16,433 nt of DNA from Oceanospirillaceae bacterium UBA2001. Its GTDB lineage: Bacteria; Pseudomonadota; Gammaproteobacteria; Pseudomonadales; Balneatricaceae. Shown here one piece after another: positions 6,281 to 13,837 of the stretch. Position 1 is the stretch's first letter; every line of letters begins with the position of its first letter. Under the pieces are notes generated by a model. It did no database searches and was not told where the DNA came from. It saw nothing but the letters and a program-made list of their open reading frames with translations. Where the stretch lies: assembly GCA_002335115.1 (NCBI GenBank), contig DDCR01000181.1:1-16433 (forward strand), in the 5' to 3' direction. A program made the translations under genes and the position numbers.

Positions 6281-7591
6281 ATGTTTCGAGTCTTGATGAT
6301 CACTACATTGTTTCTATCTGTGCCAATAAATGCTTTAGCCGATTGGTCAATTATACATGCAGGACAACTGTTGGCTGTGCCGGGTAAAGCGCCATTGGAA
6401 AATGCAAGCGTCGTTATTCATGACGGGGTGATTACGGAGGTAATAGAAGGGTTCGTTTCATCAGACCAGGTTGAAACCGATAATGAATCCGTCAAAATCA
6501 TAGATCTTTCCAAACAGTTTGTTTTGCCGGGGCTTATTGATGCCCACGTCCATCTTACGAATCAATACAGCTTGGGTAATACACCGTATCTATTCATGCA
6601 ACCTGAGGAGTTTCACACTATAACTGGCGTGAAAAATGCGGGTTTAACCCTGAGGTCAGGTTTTACAACTGTGTCAGATGTGGGGTCAGGTGCTTATACC
6701 GTATACGCAGTCCGGGATGCTATCAATGCAGGCATGATTGAAGGGCCACATATCATAGCCAGCGGCCTGTCTATGAGCGTAACAGGTGGCCATGCAGACC
6801 GAACGTCACATCTGCCTGACCATCTATGGAAAACGCGCGACGATGTCCAAAATAGCCAGTGTGATAGCGTTGAAGAATGCCGTTACCGAGTTCGTACATT
6901 ATCAAAGCGCGGAGCTGACATCATTAAAATCACCGCAACCGGTGGTGGTGGGTCGATGCAAAATCGGGGTATGTCACAGCATTTCACTGATGAAGAAATG
7001 CGCTCCATCGTAGAAACAGCCCATATGTTGGGCTTAAAAGTAACCGCCCATGCCCATGGCGGCGGTGGGGTGAGCGCTGCTTTGCGCGCTGGTGTAGATA
7101 GTATTCAACATGGAACGCTATCTAATAAAGAATCTATTGCTCTTTTCAAAAAAACAGGCGCTTATCTTGTACCAACCTTACTTGCGTTAAAAGGTAGCCA
7201 GGAATTTTTAGATAATGGTACTTTTCCAGCTATACCAGCCGCTAAAATAAAGGCAACGTTGCCTGCAATGCACGCCAATAGGGAGCGTCTATTTAACAGT
7301 GGTCTAAAGATCGCTTTCGGCACCGACTCTGGTGTGACGGATCATGGTCGTAACGCTGAAGAATTCGGCCTCTTGGTTGAGTGGGGCGGAATGACGCCGA
7401 TGGAAGCGATTAAAACAGCCACAGTGAATGGAGCCGATAATTTAGGTATTTCTGACACGCGTGGAACACTTGAGGCGGGTAAGTACGCCGATATTATTGC
7501 CGTGGACGGTAATCCGCTTAAAGATGTTAAAGCCCTGGAGTCTGTAGCCTTCGTGATGAAAATGGGTAAGGTCGTTAAACTAATGCCGTAA
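6281..7591 (+). CDS. Exported amidohydrolase, prolidase/imidazolonepropionase-like
   Basis: This 436-aa metal-dependent amidohydrolase has a Sec signal peptide (hydrophobic 4-19, likely cleavage after INALA, residue 20). The binuclear-site ligands are all visible: H89 and H91 in IDAHVHL, the Lys to be carbamylated K216 in IIKITATGG, H257 and H259 in TAHAHG, H277 in SIQHGT and D349 in FGTDSG. Characterised relatives in this subgroup cleave Xaa-Arg/Lys or other dipeptides and N-acyl amino acids; which applies here cannot be read from sequence. AAGAGGAG (6269-6276) is a strong ribosome site 4 nt before the ATG. It likely works in the periplasm. It ends against a truncated amidohydrolase stub on the other strand. 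Confidence 0.9.
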   Translation: MFRVLMITTLFLSVPINALADWSIIHAGQLLAVPGKAPLENASVVIHDGVITEVIEGFVSSDQVETDNESVKIIDLSKQFVLPGLIDAHVHLTNQYSLGNTPYLFMQPEEFHTITGVKNAGLTLRSGFTTVSDVGSGAYTVYAVRDAINAGMIEGPHIIASGLSMSVTGGHADRTSHLPDHLWKTRDDVQNSQCDSVEECRYRVRTLSKRGADIIKITATGGGGSMQNRGMSQHFTDEEMRSIVETAHMLGLKVTAHAHGGGGVSAALRAGVDSIQHGTLSNKESIALFKKTGAYLVPTLLALKGSQEFLDNGTFPAIPAAKIKATLPAMHANRERLFNSGLKIAFGTDSGVTDHGRNAEEFGLLVEWGGMTPMEAIKTATVNGADNLGISDTRGTLEAGKYADIIAVDGNPLKDVKALESVAFVMKMGKVVKLMP

Positions 7592-7618
7592 TCTCGGTTT
7601 CCTGAATAACTGTTGAGC

Positions 7619-7792
7619 GATCCTACTGCCACTGACCAACACGTTCATCCCGTTGTACAGATGATCGTGTTTGCATTCAAAAATATTTACATCGGCAAAT
7701 AGCAACTGAGCCTCAGGTGCAGGGTCGACTGCCGGTGCTCCAATCGAAGCCGATAACAGCAGCATCAGCAAATTGGCTGTAAAAAAATCTAT
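7619..7792 (-). pseudogene. N-terminal stub of a second amidohydrolase
   Basis: Translation of the minus strand gives a signal-peptide-like stretch (LLMLLLSASIGAPA) followed by FADVNIFECKHDHLYNG and VLVSGSRI. This aligns with residues 33-61 of the intact amidohydrolase at 13838 (FTDVNIFDGKNNRL ... VLVSGNKI). Similarity stops near 7619 and the frame then runs 13 codons of unrelated sequence into a stop at 7580, so nearly the whole catalytic domain is missing. An AGAGGA ribosome site (7802-7807) sits upstream, but the expected ATG has become AATAG; a TTG at 7769-7771 is the only start-like codon. It lies directly downstream of the D-aminoacylase-type gene on the same strand, so the two probably once formed an operon that was cut by a deletion. 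Confidence 0.75.
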
Positions 7793-7819
7793 TGAGTACG
7801 TTTCCTCTGATTTTAATGA

Positions 7820-9472
7820 TTAATGCGGATATTTGGCCGTTTCCACCCACGGGCCTTCATTTTTCAATTGCACAAATTTGCTCTTGTTCACCACGGGATA
7901 GCGGATAGGTTGCCCTGGCATGACGCCCTCAAGCACTCTGGAGTCATCTACTACTACCACACCACTCACCAACACGTAAGGGATACCAGTTGCAGGCAAG
8001 CCATTTTTTCCTTCTGCATAATCTGAATTATCCGTCACGGTTTCGGGGTTAAATACGGTGATATCGGCGACCATGCCTACCTGCATTCTGCCGCGCACCT
8101 GCATCGATTTAAGCCCGGCATCACCCAGATGCTTAGCCGCGTTGTAACTGAGTATGCTCGCCATCTGCATCCAGGAAATATTGTTTTCTCTAGCTAAACG
8201 CAATGTCTTAGCTTGCGTTCCTGAAGTTCTTGGATGAAAAGCGCCAAGAGCATAATCATCCTGCCAATTCAGCAGTCGGCCCGCTTTGTCGATGGGCAAC
8301 ATTGCATCACCAGCTACAGTTACACCCGGTAATTGTAGCCAAGGAACAACCCACTCTTCTGGGCGAACAAAGGCCACCACTGTATGGCCGGGATCATCTT
8401 TGCGCATCTGAACAATTTCTTCTTCGGTCAGGTAGCGTCCTTGTTGCGGATCAAGAATTTTATTTTCAAAGGAGCCGAAAGTAGCTTTCCACTGCGCTGG
8501 TTCATAAAAATCTGCACCAATATTACTGGAACCAGAGGTGTAAGGATAAACCTCACCCCAAACATTCAGCCCACGCTTGCGCGCACCCACCAATAACTCC
8601 TGCACCAATGGCCAGTTATCCACATTAAAATGGCAGTACAGTAACGGGGCATTTAACACAAAAGCATTGTTCATTATCTCAGCACCTGCCATTGAGTTCT
8701 CTTTGGGAGGCGATGTTTCCAGATACCTCACATGCGCTGCCGTCAGACGACCGTAATTAGCGGCCACTTTTTGAGTTTCGTACATTTCTCGAGTGGTAAT
8801 ACCCTTTGATGCGTAGCCCAATAGCGAACCAATACCAATGGCACCCTCCATTAACCCTAGATCCAAAATGGTCAGAGTTTGGTTGAGCTCATCAACGGTG
8901 GATATGTGGGTTGACCAGGAAGATTCGCCATCTTGACCTGCTGTACCTCGCATTTGGAAAAAATCACGCATATCACGTAACGATTTCTGTTCAAATCCAT
9001 CCAATACAATCGCGCGGGCGAATTCCTGAGCGATGGTGGTGCCGAAATTGAGCTGCCATTTGCCGTCTCTCTCAGCGTACCAATCGGCAATATTCATGGA
9101 GCCCGCTTCCAAATCCATAGCGGTAGTAACGCCGCCGCGCAAACTCAATTTGCCGCCGTGCGGGGTAACAGCACCGTGATTGTGCGTGTCGACAAACCCT
9201 GGAGAGACTATATGTTCGCTTGCGTCAATGAGCCGCTCACCAGATAGCACTTCGGTGCTGATGGCGGCAATAACACCATCTTTGATACCTACATTGCGTA
9301 TAGCGTCCAAGTCAGTTTCCGGGTCTATCACCCGTCCATTGGCAATCACAATATCAAAGGTGGTTTTTGCTTCTGGTCCAGCTGCTACAGAAGATTGATT
9401 GTCACCACTGCAAGCGGATAAATAGACAGCCAAAATAGTGATAAAAGCCAATGCTCTTTTTGATAATTTCAT
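7820..9472 (-). CDS. D-aminoacylase / N-acyl-D-amino-acid deacylase-family lipoprotein
   Basis: This 550-aa amidohydrolase of the D-aminoacylase/dihydroorotase-like group carries a lipoprotein signal with lipobox LSAC (C21). Metal and catalytic positions of the family are visible: H97 and H99 in VDTHNHG, E122 in the LEAGS segment (where D-aminoacylases often place a Cys or acidic ligand), H247 in AAHVRYLE, H281 in LLYCHFN, and D389 in VAGDAML. The C-terminal HPRTSGT and the closing MVADITVFNPETV ... VLVSGVVVV strand are also typical. The family removes acyl groups from N-acyl-D-amino acids or related amides. GAGGAG precedes the ATG by 6 nt. It transcribes away from the TonB-receptor remnant and into the amidohydrolase stub. 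Confidence 0.9.
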   Translation of the reverse strand: MKLSKRALAFITILAVYLSACSGDNQSSVAAGPEAKTTFDIVIANGRVIDPETDLDAIRNVGIKDGVIAAISTEVLSGERLIDASEHIVSPGFVDTHNHGAVTPHGGKLSLRGGVTTAMDLEAGSMNIADWYAERDGKWQLNFGTTIAQEFARAIVLDGFEQKSLRDMRDFFQMRGTAGQDGESSWSTHISTVDELNQTLTILDLGLMEGAIGIGSLLGYASKGITTREMYETQKVAANYGRLTAAHVRYLETSPPKENSMAGAEIMNNAFVLNAPLLYCHFNVDNWPLVQELLVGARKRGLNVWGEVYPYTSGSSNIGADFYEPAQWKATFGSFENKILDPQQGRYLTEEEIVQMRKDDPGHTVVAFVRPEEWVVPWLQLPGVTVAGDAMLPIDKAGRLLNWQDDYALGAFHPRTSGTQAKTLRLARENNISWMQMASILSYNAAKHLGDAGLKSMQVRGRMQVGMVADITVFNPETVTDNSDYAEGKNGLPATGIPYVLVSGVVVVDDSRVLEGVMPGQPIRYPVVNKSKFVQLKNEGPWVETAKYPH

Positions 9473-9778
9473 AAGATACTCCTCAATAATTTTTACAATA
9501 TAGTAACCCTATAATCAGTTTGATCAGGCGCTGGCCTCTGCAGAATAGGATTCCTTAGCTCGCCGCTTGAGGGCAGACTTGCACTTTTTAGTTGGATTGC
9601 TGAATTAAGATCAGCTTATCAATCGAGCTGTCAGCAGGCTCAGCATATACGGCATTTTAGTTGTCAAAATTTTGACTATTGGGATTCTCTTTTACAGTGC
9701 CTTGATCAGACAGGCTGGCAAAGGCCAAGGGAAAAAATCAAGGATGCATTCGGGAAAAGCGAAACCCTAACATTTTTA
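9473..9778. other. Spacer between D-aminoacylase gene and TonB-receptor remnant
   Basis: This spacer of about 0.3 kb includes the leader of the minus-strand lipoprotein gene. The plus frame that continues into the receptor remnant stays open back to 9524, and its 3' part (around 9698-9750, CLDQTGWQRPRE and, in a shifted frame, HSGKAKP) is suggestive of frameshifted TonB-receptor barrel sequence. The 5' part has no recognisable similarity. No clear promoter or RNA was seen. Confidence 0.35.
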
Positions 9779-10066
9779 GTGATAGTCCCTTTTCCTATAT
9801 TCTTCGGTGGCATCTCCTTGAGTTACAGTGACTCCTATTTTACGGAAGGCACTTTGGATCCGGCTGCTAGCCACGATTCATACTCTAAGCTCAATGCCAA
9901 CTTTGGTATTAGGGACGCGGATGATAAATGGGATGTTTCAATTATTGGTCGCAATCTCGATGATGAGTATGTATTGAACATATCTCAGCCAGGGTCCTTC
10001 GGTGGCTATATTGGATATGGCAGTCGGCCAAAAATAATAACGCTACAAGGTCGCTACAGATTTTAA
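9779..10066 (+). pseudogene. C-terminal remnant of a TonB-dependent receptor
   Basis: About 85 residues at the end of this frame are the last strands of a TonB-dependent outer-membrane receptor. GISLSYSDSYFTEG and LDPAASHDSYSKLNANFGI are followed by WDVSIIGRNLDDEYV and a terminal ITLQGRYRF, ending in Phe as outer-membrane barrels do. Intact receptors are 700-1000 residues, so the plug and nearly all of the barrel are gone. The GTG at 9779 is only the first start-like codon in the open frame; no ribosome site supports it. The neighbouring exported hydrolases suggest the lost receptor imported their substrate. An intrinsic terminator follows. Confidence 0.85.
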
Positions 10067-10089
10067 AAAAGTTTGAATCCCCTCTGTTT

Positions 10090-10124
10090 AAGCGGTTTAC
10101 GGTAAACGTGAATCGCTTTTTTTT
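10090..10124 (+). terminator. Rho-independent terminator after the receptor remnant
   Basis: AAGCGGTTTACG (10090-10101) pairs over all 12 positions with CGTGAATCGCTT (10107-10118), counting two G-U wobbles. The loop is GTAAA and a run of Ts continues to 10124. It begins 23 nt after the receptor stop, so it is the original terminator of that gene and shows that the 3' end is intact. Confidence 0.85.
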
Positions 10125-10853
10125 AAACTAAGAGTTCGACTGTCCAGTCCTGCTACCAATAGTCTAAAGACGCGAAATATTGCGACAAGCGAAAATGATT
10201 TGGAAAATCCAGCATAATCATCCAAGGGCTGCAATAGACGCTTGCCGTGCGTCAGGTGTTCGAGCGTTTGTTTGAGGAATAAATTGAGGCCTGTGAAAAT
10301 ATAGCCGCCATCATTCGAGATTTGATCTAAGGGTTTAAAACTGGCGGAAGGGCCAGTTACCAGCGGTTTTACTTTTTAAATACAGTCTTTCCGCGAGAGA
10401 TTGTCTCGACAACAGCGATGTCTTTAATGGTAGACCCATCAGCGATCAAAGACAGCGCCATTTTGGAAACCATCTTTAAAGGGCAAAACCACATTTAAGA
10501 AGTAAGCACTGCGTTTTTTGACTGACCGGTAGTAGCCCTTGCTGCCAGAGCCGTTCGCAAAGCCAGATGAACACATTACGTTATTGACTGGGTGAAACGA
10601 GTGGAGAAATCTCCAAAGTAAGATGATGTCTCTCCATGCACTGCGCTTCCGAGAATTGCTCCTGCATTCCTCTCGGTCTCTGTTCATACTCGGCTCTACC
10701 GTTTACGTCGTGTAAGCGTAATAAGCTACATACCCCGTAGGGCACCTAGTCCATGTAGTAAAGTCGAGAAGACAGCCGTGGCAAATAGCTGGCCGCCCGA
10801 TTAGGTCTCAATTAAGCTCATAACGTTGTCATGCTAGGCATAAGTTACTACAT
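10125..10853. other. Decayed intergenic stretch without intact genes
   Basis: This stretch of about 0.7 kb has no credible intact gene. It contains the possible amidohydrolase tail at 10369-10443 (listed separately). A plus-strand coding-like fragment near 10242-10330 reads VRQVFERLFEE, a stop, then IEACENIAAIIRDLI. A minus-strand fragment around 10580-10680 contains GAILGSAVHGETSSYFGDF. I cannot assign the last two. The 82-codon minus-strand frame at 10439-10687 resembles no known family. Confidence 0.4.
10369..10443 (-). pseudogene. Possible C-terminal scrap of a YtcJ-type (amidohydrolase_3) protein
   Basis: Some 24 codons ending in TAA read ...IKDIAVVETISRGKTVFKK. This matches the usual ending of amidohydrolase_3/YtcJ proteins, where IKDI-x-V-x-ET-I-x-x-GK-x-VY closes the beta-sandwich. 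The frame upstream is broken by stops, and no more of the domain is recognisable. Only the tail supports this, so confidence is moderate. Confidence 0.45.
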
Positions 10854-11273
10854 TTAATGTGGCAGAGATCCTTTTGGTATTGCAGGCAGCCACATCATAA
10901 AGTGCACGTCAGCAACTTCATCGCGCATTATTTTCGCTTCTTGAAACTCTGGTGAATTAATAAAGCGATTTAAGCCTTCTAACGAGTCGTATCGCTCAAT
11001 GAAAAATCCGCCTGGGGCGGGTAATTTCCCCTCAATCATATTTGGTTTGGAGAAAGCCAAAGGAACGTATCCGCCAGACAAAGCCGCGAGCGGTCCGCTA
11101 ACCTTCTGGTATTCAGGCAGTCTCTTAGCATCGGTGACCGTTGCTGAACCGATTAAATAAACAGATTGGTCCGACAACCCACCGTTGACGTTTAGTTTTT
11201 GAGTGATTAAGGAGCTGGCTACTGCAACTACCACCAGGCTAAGTAAATAGATCAAACCATTCTTGATGTTCAT
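10854..11273 (-). CDS. DUF1330-family protein with N-terminal membrane anchor
   Basis: This 139-aa protein has one N-terminal hydrophobic segment (about 7-24, signal or anchor) and a DUF1330 ferredoxin-like dimeric alpha/beta-barrel domain. The family pattern is visible in YLIGSATVTDAKRLPEYQ, GGYVPLAF and FIERYDSLEGLNRFINSPEFQEAKIMRDE. The biochemical role of DUF1330 is not established. Its ATG follows the TAA of the phosphoesterase directly, and a perfect AAGGAGG ribosome site (11284-11290) lies inside that gene's last codons, so the two are co-translated. The hydrophobic N-terminus is an addition to the usual small cytoplasmic domain and suggests action in the periplasm with its partner. 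Confidence 0.8.
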   Translation of the reverse strand: MNIKNGLIYLLSLVVVAVASSLITQKLNVNGGLSDQSVYLIGSATVTDAKRLPEYQKVSGPLAALSGGYVPLAFSKPNMIEGKLPAPGGFFIERYDSLEGLNRFINSPEFQEAKIMRDEVADVHFMMWLPAIPKGSLPH

Positions 11274-12281
11274 TTACTTATCGCCTCCTTCACAACTATC
11301 ATCTTGCAAACACAAAGCATCACCATTGGCAGGTGCGTGGCCTGTTTTATCCAGCATGCCGTTGAGTTTGATATTCAAATAGCTCGGTTTGTCTTGCAAA
11401 CTTACCCACATGATGTGATCCATATTTTTGGCCGAACTTTTTATCATCTCTCCACCAGTGGTTGCCAATTGAATATAGTCTTGGCCAAGGCGCATTGTAT
11501 ATTCATAACCATGCACATGACCATTAAACACGGTGTAGTTCTTGCTCTTTAAAGCTTTTTCAATTTTTTTGAAATTAGTTTCGTTTTCATTCTTCCAGAC
11601 TGGCTTATGCATAAACAGAAAAGTCCAACGCGCATCTTTATTCGCCGCTATCGTGCCTAATATATATTTGGTCTGAGCATCACTAATCTCGCCGTATTTA
11701 CGCTGTGGCATTTTCGCATATTCAGTATTAGGGAACTCAGCGGGATTGGTTTTATAGACTTCAATTGCTGCGTTACGTTTAATTTGCAATTCAGGGAAAA
11801 ATTGATCGGTAAAATCCTCACTATCCAGTACCAAAAATAAGGCATCTTTGTACACAAAATGATAGAAACGAGGTGCGACCTTCTTTTCATACCAACGACG
11901 CATAGCGGTGTTGGAAATATCATGATTTCCAACAACAGGGTAAAAATCCAAATCGCCTTTGTTTAAATTTTCATTGAAGGTTGACCATTCCTTGTTCATT
12001 TGATCGATATCTTCAGTACCTCCTTCGATCAAATCGCCAATGCTCATAATGAAATCAGGCTTCATTGCATTAATGGCCTTTGCACCAACCTTAAACACTC
12101 CGGCTCGTTCACCTCCAGTAAGGTCGGCGATTATAGCAAAGCGAACTAAACTGTTATCTGTAGTTGGAGCTCTGTATTGTTCAGCTTGTGTTGCAGTCGA
12201 TACAAAACTACTACACCCGGAAACCAGAAACAATGCCGCAAAAAATATACGTGCAAAACCTAATATTATAAGCCTAAACAT
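11274..12281 (-). CDS. Calcineurin-like metallophosphoesterase lipoprotein
   Basis: This 335-aa protein has a lipoprotein signal (hydrophobic 3-20, lipobox VSGC with C23) and a calcineurin-like phosphoesterase domain. Motifs in order are ADLTGG (D53), SIGDLIEGG (D83), VVGNHD (N119, H120), FLFMHKP (H225) and NGHVHGYEY (H255, H257). The first motif, normally D-x-H, reads D-L-T, so one metal-site His is missing, as in some exported members of the superfamily. The substrate (phosphomonoester, diester or nucleotide) cannot be told. It is the first gene of a two-gene minus-strand unit. No strong ribosome site precedes the ATG at 12281 (only AAGAAG). Confidence 0.88.
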   Translation of the reverse strand: MFRLIILGFARIFFAALFLVSGCSSFVSTATQAEQYRAPTTDNSLVRFAIIADLTGGERAGVFKVGAKAINAMKPDFIMSIGDLIEGGTEDIDQMNKEWSTFNENLNKGDLDFYPVVGNHDISNTAMRRWYEKKVAPRFYHFVYKDALFLVLDSEDFTDQFFPELQIKRNAAIEVYKTNPAEFPNTEYAKMPQRKYGEISDAQTKYILGTIAANKDARWTFLFMHKPVWKNENETNFKKIEKALKSKNYTVFNGHVHGYEYTMRLGQDYIQLATTGGEMIKSSAKNMDHIMWVSLQDKPSYLNIKLNGMLDKTGHAPANGDALCLQDDSCEGGDK

Positions 12282-12629
12282 CTATTTCTTCTTTTCTGAT
12301 GTTTGGTAAGGAACACATGCTGCTAGTTTTCATTCACAAAAAAACGGTCAAGTCAGAGTTGAGCAATAGAATAACTATATACTACACCGCCATCAATTTG
12401 TTAGAGCCTGTGTAAGGAAAATCGGCTAACTAAAATATTTTTCTGGTGTGTGCGACAAACTGTAAAGGTATATAGGTTCCTTAAGCGTACTAGACAAGTT
12501 AGTTCTCAGAAAAAAATAACAATAGGCAAAGAAATTAAGGAGAGAAAGACACCAAGATCGCCTCAATTGAATAGAGGCTAGAAAATAACTAGTGTTAAGG
12601 TCGATCCCATTATAATTTTTGGAGGAGTT
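12282..12629. other. Divergent spacer between phosphoesterase and M19 genes
   Basis: This stretch of 348 nt is AT-rich and has no gene. It holds a candidate minus-strand promoter (12368-12396, listed separately), the word GAGCCTGTGTAAGG near 12405, which recalls the outer end of some insertion sequences but is unpartnered here, and a short GCCTC / GAGGC inverted repeat near 12560-12580 of unknown meaning. A TATAAT at 12611-12616 lies too close to the next start to be its promoter. Confidence 0.4.
12368..12396 (-). promoter_or_regulatory. Candidate sigma-70 promoter for the phosphoesterase-DUF1330 unit
   Basis: On the minus strand TTGATG (12391-12396) and TATTCT (12368-12373) are separated by exactly 17 nt. 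Each matches the consensus at four of six positions. It would give a leader of about 80 nt before the ATG at 12281. This is a sequence match only. Confidence 0.3.
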
Positions 12630-13745
12630 ATGCCTGAACATCCTTATATGTTGAAACCGGCCAGCGTGGTCAATTTCGGACTTAACGCCGCTCAGGAAGT
12701 TCGCGCTCAACAATTGCATAAAGACATTATTGTTTTTGATTCATTAATGGAATGCTCTTGGTACGATGGGATGGTCGATTTGTGCAAGCGAGGCGGCGCG
12801 ACGGCTGGTAATCTTTCTCTCGGAATTACCGACATGCATGGCATGTTGAAAGGTGACACATTTGGACTTAATCAGTGGTGGTCTTGGGATTCGTTGGTCA
12901 ATGACTTGCGGGCCTTGCTAGACGTAGTACAGTCACATTCAGATGATTTGATGATCTGCCTAAATGGCGATGATATTAGAGCTGCCAAAAAAAACGGTCG
13001 TATAGGATTGATGCCAGGTGTACAAAACACAGAGTTTTTAGGTAAGGATATTGGCCGACTATCGAAGGCCTATCACAAAGGGCTCAGAATTGTTCAGCTG
13101 ACTTATAACCGTGTGAATTTTGTTGGTTCAGGGTGTATGGAAAATGGCGCCGCACAATACCCACTAAGCCGATTTGGTGAGGAGGTGGTTGGTGAACTCA
13201 ATCAATTAGGCATGTTAGTCGATACAGGTCATAGCTCCACGGCGACACTGCTGGCTGCCATTGATGTGTCAGAAAAACCAATCGCTTGCACACATGCAGG
13301 CGTTCGGTCGATGGTCGATCAACCTAGATCACATACCGATGAGGCTCTCATTAAACTTGCTGATAATGGCGGTGTGTTTGGCATCCTCAGTACTCCTGGA
13401 GCGCTGAACGGAAAAGATAAATGCACTGTGCACGACTATCTGGATAGCATTGAATATGCGATCAATTTAATAGGTGTTGATCACGTGGGTTTTGGCACAG
13501 ACTTTGTTCTGCCTGCTTCACTTGATCAAATTTTAGATGGCCCAGATTGGAGCGACGCGGAGAGAGAGATGGTTGGCGTTTCTTTGGACGTTTGGCCATG
13601 GTCAGACGGGCATAAGGGTATGGAAAATAACTCGGGCTATCCGAACCTGACACGTGGTTTGGTTGCGCGAGGTTATAGTGATGGAGATATTGCTAAAGTT
13701 ATGGGTGGCAACTGGCTGCGATTGATCGACGAGACCATCAGGTGA
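12630..13745 (+). CDS. Divergent M19 (membrane dipeptidase) family protein
   Basis: This 371-aa protein belongs to the renal/membrane dipeptidase family M19, TIM-barrel zinc enzymes that cleave dipeptides. Family landmarks are GLRIVQLTYNRVN (151-163), LGMLVDTGHSS with H201, IACTHAG with H222, DQPRSHTDEAL with R233, VDHVGFGTDF with D291, and the closing VMGGNWLR. The N-terminal H-x-D metal motif (normally DGHND) reads FDSLME (36-41), and the usual bridging Glu in G-V-E-G is Gln (Q132 in GVQNTEF). Most of the first metal site is therefore missing; the GVQNT form defines a subfamily of M19 whose activity I do not know. No signal peptide is seen, so it is probably cytoplasmic. GGAGGAG (12621-12627) lies just before the ATG. 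Confidence 0.85.
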   Translation: MPEHPYMLKPASVVNFGLNAAQEVRAQQLHKDIIVFDSLMECSWYDGMVDLCKRGGATAGNLSLGITDMHGMLKGDTFGLNQWWSWDSLVNDLRALLDVVQSHSDDLMICLNGDDIRAAKKNGRIGLMPGVQNTEFLGKDIGRLSKAYHKGLRIVQLTYNRVNFVGSGCMENGAAQYPLSRFGEEVVGELNQLGMLVDTGHSSTATLLAAIDVSEKPIACTHAGVRSMVDQPRSHTDEALIKLADNGGVFGILSTPGALNGKDKCTVHDYLDSIEYAINLIGVDHVGFGTDFVLPASLDQILDGPDWSDAEREMVGVSLDVWPWSDGHKGMENNSGYPNLTRGLVARGYSDGDIAKVMGGNWLRLIDETIR

Positions 13746-13837
13746 AAGGGCGGGGAAACTTGCGGTTAGTAAAATCAGAAAGTTGAACGTATGAAGGTCC
13801 CGAATTATTAAATATCAATTTAAAAAAAGGCAAAATT

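Noticed and set aside
10439..10687. Minus-strand open frame of 82 codons in the decayed region
   Set aside because: No ribosome site, no recognisable motif, and the YtcJ-like tail lies in a different frame across its 3' end, so it is more likely chance.
12403..12430. GAGCCTGTGTAAGG word resembling an insertion-sequence end
   Set aside because: No partner end, transposase or target duplication is visible, and the resemblance is from memory only.
12588..12616. TATAAT at 12611-12616 as promoter of the M19 gene
   Set aside because: No -35 element at the right spacing, and transcription would start inside the ribosome site.
12426..12719. Minus-strand open frame of 97 codons across the M19 start region
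   Set aside because: It overlaps the well-supported M19 gene and its ribosome site, has no family resemblance, and is composed of AT-rich spacer and antisense sequence.
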